43,018 bases of DNA from Gnetum montanum (lineage: Eukaryota > Streptophyta > Gnetopsida > Gnetales > Gnetaceae). The stretch spans positions 1-43,018 of the forward strand of contig MNCI01016385.1 of assembly GCA_015680685.1 (NCBI GenBank), written 5' to 3'. The translations under genes were made by a program, and so were the position numbers. Below, one piece after another: positions 23,314 to 32,395 of this stretch. The notes under the pieces were generated by a model, which was not told the origin of the DNA, ran no database searches, and saw only the letters and a list, made by a program, of their open reading frames with translations. Every line of letters starts with the position of its first letter. Positions within the stretch are counted from its first letter, which is position 1.

Positions 23314-23817
23314 ATGAAGGTCATGGTAGCCAAGCTGCAAGAGTGGTTTGGGCTACCAACCTAGGGGAAGGATATCTTCAAGCCCATGGTGAGCATAGAA
23401 AAGAAGTATGAACTATTCCACTAGTCCATTGATGAGACTAATAGTAGCTAGCTTCAAACCTAAAATTTACATTTCCCAAACATTCAACCTAAACACCAAG
23501 TGATGGCAAAGATGATCATCATTAATGTTCTTCCATCCACACACACTAACTATGTGCTTAGCCCTGCACTCCATGTGATGAAAACATTGAAGTATGGGAA
23601 GGAAGAAAATTTTTCTTACCTCCCAATTAGGTATCTCATGTATCATTATAGTGATGATGTCTTAAAATTATGTTTTCCATTTCTTATTTTAGAAATCCTC
23701 TAAAAGTGTGATATTACCAAGTTGTAGATGGGCACGAAGGTGCACCTTTCCATTCTAAAGAAGTACACCTTCACTCATTTCTTGAAGATCTATATAAAAT
23801 TTGGATCAGTTGTATGG
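23314..23817 (+). pseudogene. unrecognised ORF, 5' part (interrupted by element C)
   Basis: One frame runs from about 23314 to the insertion point at 23817, broken by several stops. Features: AKLQEWFGLPT, then INVLPSTHTNYVLSPALHVM, YLPIRYLMYHYSDDVLKL, and KKYTFTHFLKIYIKFGSVVW. The block around LPSTHT vaguely recalls the 'putative plant transposon protein' domain often found in plant retroelements, but the likeness is weak. The frame continues exactly after element C (30882), so this was one protein of more than 260 codons before C inserted. Confidence 0.45.
23813..23817. repeat. target-site duplication of element C, left copy
   Basis: TATGG, identical to 30877-30881. The duplicated bases end in the Trp codon of the disrupted ORF. 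Confidence 0.95.
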
Positions 23818-24624
23818 TGATGGGACGCGATATAGTATGGGATGCGATATCGTGTATGCGATATCGTGTATGCGATATCGCAGTGCGCCACCAAGTCTAT
23901 AAATAAGAGGCAGTTCTCCCTTGTTTCTCATCCTAGGCTTAAACCATAGCGAAACTCTAGTAATTTTACCTCTCCAGAGATAGATTAATTTCCATGTGCC
24001 CACAGTAGGAACTCTAAAGTGAACAAATGTTTATTCAAGCAGACATTGTACCTAAACACAAGTTTGTGTACAGCAATAAAGATGAACTTCTTGGATAAAC
24101 CTTATAGTGCATGGAATAGGCTAATTAGGATTTTATTTACTATTATTTAGTATTCATCATTTAAATGATTTATTACTTATTAAATCTCTCTCAACCCTTC
24201 TCTCCTAGTTAAGTGCCTCAATACGACCACTTCGAGCACGTGCGTTACGCTTGGTGATCCCAGCAATGACTAGCATTTGGTAACCAAGGTTGCATTGGTT
24301 CAGGGTGTGAACGGTAAGTGGGAACAGATGCTGATGCTAGGTTAATTTAGGCTTAGTTAGTTAGTTAAAGTTAGTTAATTAGTCTCTTCACCCTTCACCT
24401 CGTTAGCATAGGAGATAAAACATAAAAACTATAAAAATCACATACCTCAAACTTACTTAACCATACAACCGTAACAACTACAAGTAATTCTGGTAAGACA
24501 ACGAATGATTAACCTTAAGTGTTTCATGAAGCATGTAGGAACTTAGTCTACGGAGTTCAATCGGATCACGTGTGCTACACTCGTATTCGTATGCTTGAGT
24601 GGAGGGGTACCTTGCCACTCATCA
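23818..24624 (+). repeat. element C 5' LTR (807 bp)
   Basis: U3 starts TGATGGGACGCG and includes four GCGATAT units at 23827, 23844, 23858 and 23872. TATA box at 23898-23905. An AATAAA at about 24077 could serve polyadenylation. The R/U5 box ACGCTTGGTGATCCCAGC is at 24247-24264. It ends CACTCATCA. By eye roughly 7% different from its partner. Confidence 0.95.
23826..23905 (+). promoter_or_regulatory. U3 palindrome array and TATA box of element C 5' LTR
   Basis: Units TGCGATATCGTG, TGCGATATCGTG and TGCGATATCGCA begin at 23843, 23857 and 23871 (14-bp spacing), preceded by CGCGATATAG 17 bp upstream. The last is a perfect 12-bp palindrome. TATAAATA follows at 23898. The other LTR has only three units (30093, 30110, 30124), so one unit was gained or lost after or during insertion. 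Confidence 0.75.
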
Positions 24625-24625
24625 T

Positions 24626-24643
24626 TGACACTGTTGCCGGGGA
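24626..24643 (+). other. primer-binding site of element C (tRNA-Asp type)
   Basis: TGACACTGTTGCCGGGGA, one base after the LTR. It matches 15 of 18 bases of TGGCGCCGTTGCCGGGGA (complement of the plant tRNA-Asp 3' end). The three differences are transitions. Confidence 0.9.
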
Positions 24644-24767
24644 CTAAGTGTTTGTGTGCTAAGTAGAACATAGGAAATTATCCACATTGTTGGGAGCTTA
24701 AACGACCCTTAGGGTTAATTAAACAAAAAATTATATAATAGTTAATAGCACACTGAATTCAATTAAG

Positions 24768-27263
24768 ATGTCTTCTTCTCATAAGAGCAATTCACCACCT
24801 AGGGATTATACTAGAAACAATCGACAACATCAAACACATAACCAAAATCCGCCAGTTCCTCAACAACACCAAGTGGTATATACTCATCCTGATGAGTACA
24901 TACCAAATTTTACCTTTATCCTCCATTAGGATGAATAGCTGCGATGGAGAGATTTGCAAGGTAACATAGTGTTACCTCTAGATCGGTTAGTCCCAAACAT
25001 GCTCCTCCGTGCTTTGGCACAGATTGGCATGACACAGCTCTATATTGAATACATTGTAGGTGATTTTGACATGAGGGATTATCATCCCATAGAAGCACAA
25101 CGTTTAAGGGAATCACAGTAGGAGAGCCATCATACACTGTTGAAGGGAAAAGGGGTCCGACATGTCCTAAGTGAAATCGAAGATGATGAACCCATTATAA
25201 TGGGTTCTCTATCAAATGATGTTCCCCCTCCTAATGATGGTGAGGAGCTGGAGTATCAGAACCTATGGTCCATGATACATAACACTGTTTCTGATCCCGA
25301 TGAATGCCAACTGTTCACTAAGGGAACAACAACACATGAAAAGGACAGGCACTTAGATCATCATCACGATCGGGGCTGTAGCAGCAGAAGAGAAGGTAAG
25401 AAGCATTATCATGGCGATGTTTCTCCTTCCTCTTCCCCTTCATCACATCACTCACCCTCTTCTTCCACATCTGGGCGTAGCCATCAAGAGAATAATGGTG
25501 AGAATAGACGTAGGAAAAATGAGAGACCTCGATGAGAGAGTCAAGAGTGAGGACAAGGGCATGAACGAAGGGAAAGTAGGGAGCAACGTAGACATCACAG
25601 ACGTCATGAAAGAGATGATCATGACGAGCCCCTACTTGCAACCTGAAGTATGCTCAATATAACAGAGGTAATTAGAATACCAAAAAGGAATCAAAGAGAT
25701 AGTCAGATCAAAAGATTAGATATGAATAATATTCCTTGCATTGAAGGGGGATACAACACTGATCTGTAGAATCATTTATAGGCATTCCACGATTCCTGGG
25801 CCTTACAAAATATAGAGAACGAGTGGTAGAAACTAAAGTTTTTTCCCAAGACACTCACAAAGGAAGCAGAGAGTTAGTATCAGTCCTTAGAACTGGAAAC
25901 CATTAGGAGATGGAGTACGATGTTAGAACTCTTCAACGATAAATATCAAACGTACTCCAGAGTATCTAACTTGCGTAAGCAGATCCAAGGATGGAAGCAA
26001 GGTAATCATAAATCCTTGGATGCTGCCATGGGCTGATACTATGCATTGTTACATCATTACCCGAGCCATGATTATGCACAGCGGGATCAACTTTGCCACC
26101 TCGTAGATGGGCTAAGGTATGAAACTAGGAGAACCCTTAGGACTTATGCCCAAGGGATACTATCAGAACTTAGATCCCATGAAATTCATCGCTTGTTGGA
26201 GCAAGTAGCCAAGGAAGAAGGGGAGCTACGAAAAAGAGAGAGTGCAGAAGAATACAACCGTGATCTTTCCCTTCGAAAGAAGGGAGTGAAATTTTGTGAT
26301 GAGGAGGATGAGTCACCACTCGAAGAGTTGGTGAGCAGAAAAACCTTGTCAATTCAAAAGCTAACAATAGAAGTATCGGCTAAGGTGGATCAATTGTGGG
26401 ATTCCTTAGACTCTAGACTTGAAACTGTCCTAAAAATCATAGAAGAGTCTAAGAAGGAACGAAGTAGTGACAAAGATAAGAAAAAGAGGAGAGATGTAGG
26501 TCATGCACGTAACAATGGTAAGGGAAAAATGATAATCTCCGATGAGGTTGTGGATTCTAACATAGACAATGATGGTGGATGTGAGATCTGCCAATATGAC
26601 CATCCTAAGGGATGTTGTCTAATCATCTCACATATACAAGAGTCTGGGGTGTATGCACTTAATCCAAGACTTAACCAATAGCAAGCACCCCGAAGGTTAC
26701 CTTATCCTCAAGGTAGCCCAAGGCAGTTTCACCAACCGTTAACATACTATACAAGTGGAACTCCACCACAACCCATTGGGCAACATCAGCAATGGAAACA
26801 CCCAAAGTCACGGGGGATGCCACCGCCTAGACAACAATACCCTTACCGAAAACCTAATCCTTATGGCTATTACATGCAGCAGCCGGTTTCTCCAAGTGAC
26901 TCTATGGATCACACAACTCTCCAACATCACTACCAAGTTCAGGAGTATTTTAGAAGGAGTCCTTCTCCTCCGAGAGATGCTCCACATCCATGCCATCCTC
27001 CAAATCCATCTGCCACTCTTTTGGTGGTAGTTCCAATACCACCAGCTCCAACAATGCAAGGGGAACTTCCCACTCAGCCGCAGCAACGTAATGCTACGAG
27101 AGCTGTAAACATTCAACCCACTACTAGTTCTGACAATTGCAAGAAGAGAAGACCTTTCTTCAAAACCAAAAGCCTAAACAAGCTCTCACAACAACAAGCG
27201 GTTAAGTCTCTACACACTCCTCAACCATCCAAGACTTCAGGGATCCCTTCAATCCAACAATAG
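24768..27263 (+). pseudogene. element C gag (one frame, nonsense mutations only)
   Basis: Starts MSSSHKSNSPPRDYTRNNRQ at 24768 and stays in one frame for 2.5 kb. In order: VYTHPDEY and a Leu-rich helix; a His/Ser/Arg-rich charged region (25320-25660); the Gag domain (SWALQNIENEW, YQSLELETIR, FNDKYQTYSRVSNLRKQIQG near 25790-25990, then HHYPSHDYAQRDQL); a coiled region of about 150 residues; a zinc knuckle at 26580-26618 (CX2CX3HX4C); and a Pro/Gln/Tyr-rich tail. Nearly all of the roughly dozen internal stops are TAG or TGA, as expected from C-to-T change in CAG, CGA or TGG codons. Protease follows in the same frame. Confidence 0.85.
26580..26618 (+). other. shortened zinc knuckle (CX2CX3HX4C) of element C Gag
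   Basis: CEICQYDHPKGCC. The spacing between the second Cys and the His is three residues, one less than the canonical CX2CX4HX4C. Element D has the same spacing (CNICLYDHPKGQC, 39337-39375). Confidence 0.8.
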
Positions 27264-27824
27264 AGCTTCATGCATACAGTTACGTTAATGCATATCGTTA
27301 CTAATTGGATCAAGGTAGGCCACCTTCCTAGGAAACTCTCTGATCCTGAAAGCCCCTTAATCTATCTACAAGTCACCGGGAATAAACCACATAAGGCTCT
27401 TCTTGACTCAAGTTCTGGAGTCAACCTAATCTCATGAGAAATGTATCACACCTGGAACCTGCCCCAACTTAAGAAGACCAATATCCAACTTGAGCTGGTT
27501 GACCAGTCCATCACCATTTCCTTGGGATTGGTGGAGGACAACGTTACCATTGTGTGTGAGTGGTCATACCCAGCTGACTTCCTGGTGATAGAAGTCAACA
27601 GTAACAATGGGGGCTTCCTAATTATAATGGGAAGGCCATGGCTGAGTACAATAGATGCGTACCTAGGGATCCGCAATCTTTCCTTGGAGATATCTAAGAT
27701 AAACATTTATGGAAAGATTGAGAAGAAGAAAGTTCTATGCATCACATACAGTGACTTAGAGGGTGATGACATGGAGGAATGCTCTACATCTCTTCCATGT
27801 AACTGGTATGCCCAAGAAACATAG
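27264..27824 (+). pseudogene. element C retropepsin (aspartic protease)
   Basis: Same frame as gag. LPRKLSDPESPLIYLQVTGN, then KALLDSSSGVNLIS with the active-site box D-S-S-S at 27405-27416. The flap/strand region is VDQSITISLGLVEDNVTIV and YPADFLVIEV; the C-terminal hydrophobic box is FLIIMGRPWLSTIDAYLGI. Apart from two stops (about 27261 and 27436) the domain is complete, which allows a fair reading of its odd active site. Gly, normally next to the catalytic Asp, is Ser in both B and C. Confidence 0.85.
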
Positions 27825-28135
27825 ATACAAAGGTGCCTATATGTAGCAACCACAGAAGTAGTAGACACCCTGTGGTTGATAGCTAAATGAAAGAGCAACC
27901 CATCAATATGCATGAAACGAATTGGGGAAACAACTCATGCTAACAATGAAGGCATAGATACATTGGAATATGAGTGTCGCCAACTTCCACCCCTTAACCT
28001 GAAAACATCAATTGGGAGAAGTTGGACACTTCTAAAAAATTCAAATAGGTGTTCATTATTTCGGATCTCTCCCGTTCCATTCATTCATGGGGGAGATGGC
28101 AACCTATGCTGATCATTGGAGGCCCTAAGTTCTTT
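27825..28135 (+). pseudogene. element C protease-RT linker and deletion junction
   Basis: IQRCLYVATTEVVDTLWLI and SICMKRIGETTHAN match the linker of element B (split there by insertion E). About 150 bp later the text becomes SPVPFIHGGDGNL, which in B (LSHGGDSHLC) lies after integrase. RT, RNase H and integrase are therefore absent by deletion. Confidence 0.7.
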
Positions 28136-28275
28136 TTAGTTTTTGTTTTACACATTTTTGTTTTACACGTTTCTGTTTTACACATTTTTTTTTACATATT
28201 TTTGTTTTACACGTTTTTGTTTTACACATTTTTTTTACACATTTTTGTTTTACATATTTTTATTTTACAAATTTC
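28136..28275 (+). repeat. 15-bp T-rich tandem repeat (TTTTGTTTTACACAT)n
   Basis: About nine to ten imperfect units. The same position in B (10620-10800, minus strand) and D (38345-38460, minus strand) holds looser T-rich versions, so the array marks a fixed place in the family just downstream of the pol position. Confidence 0.85.
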
Positions 28276-29507
28276 TTTAACTTTTCTTGTGTTTTTTTAA
28301 CAACATCATTATACTTTTTCATTTGTTGTGTGTGTTTGTGTGTGTTTTATCCATCTTGTAAGTTTGTCACCCAATAAGTGTTCTTCATGATGGTATGAAC
28401 TGTTTCCCATTGATTGCTAATGTTTGGTTTTTACCTTTAAGTTATGATGTTGATACTAAGGTATGTTTCTTTTGACATGATAGGAAATGAGTTCACTTCA
28501 TCCATTCATCCACAGCATTCTATGGTCTCTCTTGGCTTAGAAATGTATAGTCCCTTTCCAATAAGAACTAAAATGAATTAGTGACTAGTAGTTCTCAAAC
28601 CAAGGAAGGACTCTAGGATTGAAAAGGGTGTGACTTCAAGGGAACTTGATGCATTTGTGTTGGCTATTCTCTTGGGTGCTTGGATGTTTTCTTCTTGATT
28701 TTTCTTACCATTTCAATGTTACCCAATTATCGGGAAGCTAAGTCAATAAAAATATGAAGTCTTTGCATGGTTTGGTTCTCATGCATAAACACATAAAAAA
28801 AAAGAAAAGAAGTGAGAATTCAAAGCACACCCCTTAGACAAAATAATCCCTTGGGCTACAAGCACTGGTTATAGAACTAAAATAAAAATTTTCCCTCTAA
28901 CTAAGGCCCTCCTCTCTTCCCATTCTCTTCTCCATTTTGTTAGAATGGTGGTGGCTCTTGGGTGAAGGCATTCTTGTTATTCAAGTGGATGGATTGGCCA
29001 AATGCATTGATGCGAAGTCATTGGATGTGGTTGGTTTCAGGCCAGACTTGAAATGAGATTTGTCAAGTCACATTAATCATTAACTCTACAAGGGGCTGTA
29101 CACCACCTTGTTCTTGAGACTCCATTCCATTCTATTCTCTCCATCCTTCTCTCCATTGTTCACCTCATTGTCGATTGTATCATTAGTGTATATTTTGGTT
29201 GAAACATTGTTTTCTTTTTGGTAAAATCTTACAGTTAAGACTTTAACTCTTGTTCTAAATGACATTCCTAGAGCCTACGAACTCTTTGAATGTGGGTTTG
29301 TCACAGCATTAAGGGCATGAGCCTACTTTGGGGAGGACCCACTGGCATTCCTATTTGGTGCATCTGTTAAATTCTTTTCCTTAACATTTTTGCAATTCAT
29401 TTTATTTTGTTCATTTCCATCTTGACATCCATTTCATCGATGTCCTAGTTGTCTCTTTTTCTCCATCTTGTTGTTCTTTTTCTTTCTCCATTCTATTGCT
29501 ACCAGAG
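28276..29507 (+). other. non-coding 3' region of element C
   Basis: No gene. It matches the 3' regions of B, D and G in several blocks, among them GTGTGACTTCAAGGGAACTTG (28630 area), GCACACCCCTTAGACA (28827 area) and the motif TACTTTGGGGAGGACCCACT at 29325-29344. Unlike B and G there is no TATA box and no repeat array between that motif and the donor-like site. Confidence 0.6.
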
Positions 29508-29712
29508 GTTCGCCATTAGTCATGGGGGTACAGGGCCAAATTTTTTCAATTTTCTCCTAACTCCTACATCTTTGGTAGTCACCAATATTATGTCTCTAAA
29601 TCTGCAATCACCCATTCCACAACTCATCCAATCGACCTATCACTGAGGCAAGGTATCAACTGCATTGAAATTCATTCACCCTTGCTAATACAGGACTATG
29701 TTGTGTGTGCAG
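29508..29712 (+). promoter_or_regulatory. conserved leader of element C with splice-like ends
   Basis: Donor-like CCAGAG-GTTCGC (GT at 29508-29509). Conserved block CATGGGGGTAC...CTAACTCC at 29521-29564. Acceptor-like TGTTGTGTGTGCAG directly before ATG 29713. It matches the leaders of B, D and G in order and spacing. Splicing itself is inferred. Confidence 0.6.
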
Positions 29713-29784
29713 ATGGCAATCATGCAACAATGGATTGGATTTGGAGGGAACACTTGGAATGGATCGGTGTTGAAGCAGCTATGA
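29713..29784 (+). pseudogene. stub of the third ORF in element C (23 codons)
   Basis: ATG GCA follows the acceptor-like CAG just as in B. The frame MAIMQQWIGFGG... runs 23 codons to a TGA, and traces continue to about 29895 (LALEAADFFSLL). I see no likeness to the body of the B ORF, so most of the ORF has been lost or replaced. Confidence 0.45.
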
Positions 29785-30083
29785 AAGGAGAAAGCTTGAT
29801 GGCATGCTTATAGATGGACAATGAAAGGAAAAATCTTGGCATTGGAAGCAGCAGACTTCTTTTCTCTTCTCTCTTCTCTTTTAGCTACCAAATAAGGCCT
29901 GGTGTCAAATTTAATAAGGTGTTCACTCTTGTTGTCATGAACACCAGTTTTGTCATGTCTTGTAATGATGATCTATTCACATGTCATCCCATTCACCATT
30001 ATTTCCATTCAGTCAATAATCCCATACCTTCCCAATATTTTATAAGGAACTTGAGGATGAGTTTTTATTTAGTCATGGGGGTA

Positions 30084-30876
30084 TGATGGGACACGATATC
30101 GCATGGGCCGCGATATTGTGTACGCGATATTGCAGTGCACCGCTAAGTCTATAAATAAGAGGCAGCTCTCCCTTGTTTCTCATCCTAGGCTAAGACCATA
30201 GCAAAACTCTGGCAGTTTTACCTCTCCAGAGATAGATTAATTTCCATGTGCCCACAGTAGGAACTCCAAAGTGAACGGATCTTTATTCGAGTAAATATTG
30301 TACCTAAACACAAGTTTGTGTATGGAAATAAAGATGAACTTTTTAGATAAACCTTGCAATGCATGGAATAGGCTAATTAGGATTTTATTTATTATTATTT
30401 AGTATTCATCATTTAAATGCTTTATTAGTTATTAAATCTCTATCAACCCTTCTCTCCTAGTTAAGTGCCTCAATACGACCACTTCGAGCACGTGCGTTAC
30501 GCTTAGTGATCCTAGCAATGACTAGCATTTGGTAACCAAGGTTGCATTGGTTCAAGGTGTGAACGGTAAATGGGAATAGATGCTGACACTAGGTTAATTC
30601 AGACTTAGTTAGTTACTTAAAGTTAGTCAAATAGTCTCTTCACCCTTCACCTCATTAGCATAGGAGATAAAACATAAAAACTATAAAAATCACATACCTC
30701 AGACTTACTTAACCATACAACCATGACAACTACAAGTAAGTCTAGGAAGACAATGAATGATTAACCTTAAGTGTTCCATGAGGCGTGTAGGCACTTAGTC
30801 TGCAGAGTTCGACCGAATCACGTGTTATACACTCGTATTCGTATGGTTGAGTGTAGGGGTACCTCACCACTCATCA
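30084..30876 (+). repeat. element C 3' LTR (793 bp)
   Basis: Starts TGATGGGACACG after the PPT ATGGGGGTA and ends CACTCATCA. Three GCGATAT-type units (30093, 30110, 30124) and a TATA box at 30150-30157. Partner of 23818-24624. Confidence 0.95.
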
Positions 30877-31172
30877 TATGGGAATCTCAAAAGCCTAGTC
30901 CTTTATTAGTGCTAAAGGCCTATAAATTTCATGAATTATGGGATGAAGTTCAATCCCAATTGGATGATCTCTAATCCACACAATGGGAGATCCTCTCATT
31001 ACTTCAAAAAGTTAGCTCCACCATTACCACCATGGACAAGAGGATGATGAACATTGAAAAATATGTTTACTCTTAAGGCCATGATGATGATGAGGGGGCG
31101 AAACCCTCTCATTTTGAGGAGGATATGGAAGTTGATGTAGGTTTTAAGGCTTAAGAAGAGCCTCAAAACTAA
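30877..31172 (+). pseudogene. unrecognised ORF, 3' part (continues after element C)
   Basis: Begins with the TSD copy TATGG. The protein continues WESQKPSPLLVLKAYKFHEL, then a helical stretch (LWDEVQSQLDDL, SLLQKVSSTITTMDKRM) that looks like a short coiled coil, and an acidic end (HDDDEGAKPSHFEEDMEV) with a stop at 31170-31172. Three in-frame stops interrupt it. It lies on the plus strand upstream of the B-type 3' module, but whether it belongs to that element is unknown. Confidence 0.45.
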
Positions 31173-31466
31173 ACTTTATTTTTATTTTTATAACTATAAA
31201 AATATTATGAAAGGTGGATAGTGGACAAGTTTAATTTTGTGTTTATGTAATGGACATATTAGCATTTATATTCCTTTCTTTTGTGGTGATACATGTGTTG
31301 ATATATTTCATTTTGGTCTTGAAATGATATATTAGAATCTCAGACATATAATTTCATATATATATATCAATGTTTTTTTATTAAGTAGTTATGTGTGTGT
31401 GTGTGTTTTCCTTTAATTTATTTCACCTTTGTGGCCAGGCATTGGCCACAAGCTAGTCAAGGGCTA
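31173..31466. other. AT-rich spacer with simple repeats
   Basis: No gene. It contains a short (TA)n at about 31358-31368 and a (GT)n run at 31392-31406. Confidence 0.5.
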
Positions 31467-32394
31467 TGTTAAATCCCAAAATTGTTTTAGTTTTAACATC
31501 ATAAACTAGTGTTTTCTTAACTATTTTTGAATATAAAAGATTAGCGATTCTTGTGGCTTAAATTGATAAGTACTAATTTTCCTTTTTAAGCTTGCTTATT
31601 GTAGGTAATCATAGAAATGACGAAGATCAATATTGATGTTATTGATTCACACAGGGTCAATGATAATGATCAATAGCATGAGTTGCGGTGGGACAAGGCT
31701 TAAAAGATAAATCAAGATATTGATTTATGCAAAAATGGAGAAGTTGCAATTATGATAATAGATGATAAAATCGTGATCTATTTCGATGCAGATCCAAATT
31801 GATGGATATCAAATTTTTCGATATCAATTGATTATCCAAATGATTATTTTTGTACATTATTTATAGTATAAATTAGAGTCTCAAAATGTAGAAAGAAAAG
31901 AGAAAGGAGACGAAGACTCAAGATAGAACCCACACTAGATTGAATTCTATATACAAATTATTAAAGAAGTGTGATGCTTTATGTCAATTAACAACCATCA
32001 ATTTGTTAAGGTTGTGAAGTTATTACATTGTAGAGACAACAGAGAAGGGTCATGAATTAGGTGACATCTCCTTTGTAAACTTCTATATTATTTATAAATT
32101 AATGTAATCTTAATTTTCTTTAATCAATTTATTCTATCTTTGAACTTAATTATTGATTGTACTTATGGGTGACAACCATAAGTGTGGTGTTTTTAATTAA
32201 ATCTAGATTTAATTGTCTTTATCTTAATGATATTTTTGACTTTGAACCATTCCTCCATGGATATGACTTGCGGGTCAATCACAGATGAGGTGACTTCTCT
32301 ACAATGAAAGATAATTATTAAGGTAATCTAGCACCAAATTTTTCTTGGCTTGTCAATCCTTTATAACAAATTGTTAATTTTCTAATGGTATCAG
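31467..32394 (+). mobile_element. probable Copia-type LTR remnant with tRNA-Met-like PBS
   Basis: TGTTAAATCCC near 31467 could be an LTR start. At 32386-32394 the text TGGTATCAG matches the first nine bases of the plant initiator-tRNA-Met primer site (TGGTATCAGAGC), which usually follows a Copia LTR. Directly afterwards (about 32396) the sequence returns to the 3' region shared with element C. No terminal CA or TSD is clear, and no coding remains are present, so the boundaries are uncertain. Confidence 0.4.
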
Positions 32395-32395
32395 G

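Larger units (their letters stand above)
23818..30876 (+). mobile_element. element C: gag-protease retrotransposon lacking RT, RNase H and integrase
   Basis: About 7.06 kb with two LTRs (TGATG...CATCA), perfect 5-bp TSD, tRNA-Asp-type PBS, gag-pro in a single frame, the conserved 3' region and a PPT. Where B continues from protease into RT, C passes within about 250 bp to the GGGGGAGAT/T-rich spacer that follows integrase in B, so pol was removed by an internal deletion. It can only have moved with enzymes from another copy (inference). Confidence 0.9.

Noticed and set aside
26755-27116. Other-frame open stretches in the Pro/Gln-rich tail of C gag
   Set aside because: They overlap the gag frame, which is supported by homology with B and D; repetitive codon usage leaves other frames open by chance.
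31392-31406. (GT)n microsatellite
   Set aside because: Short simple repeat, common in plant intergenic DNA; no further meaning seen.
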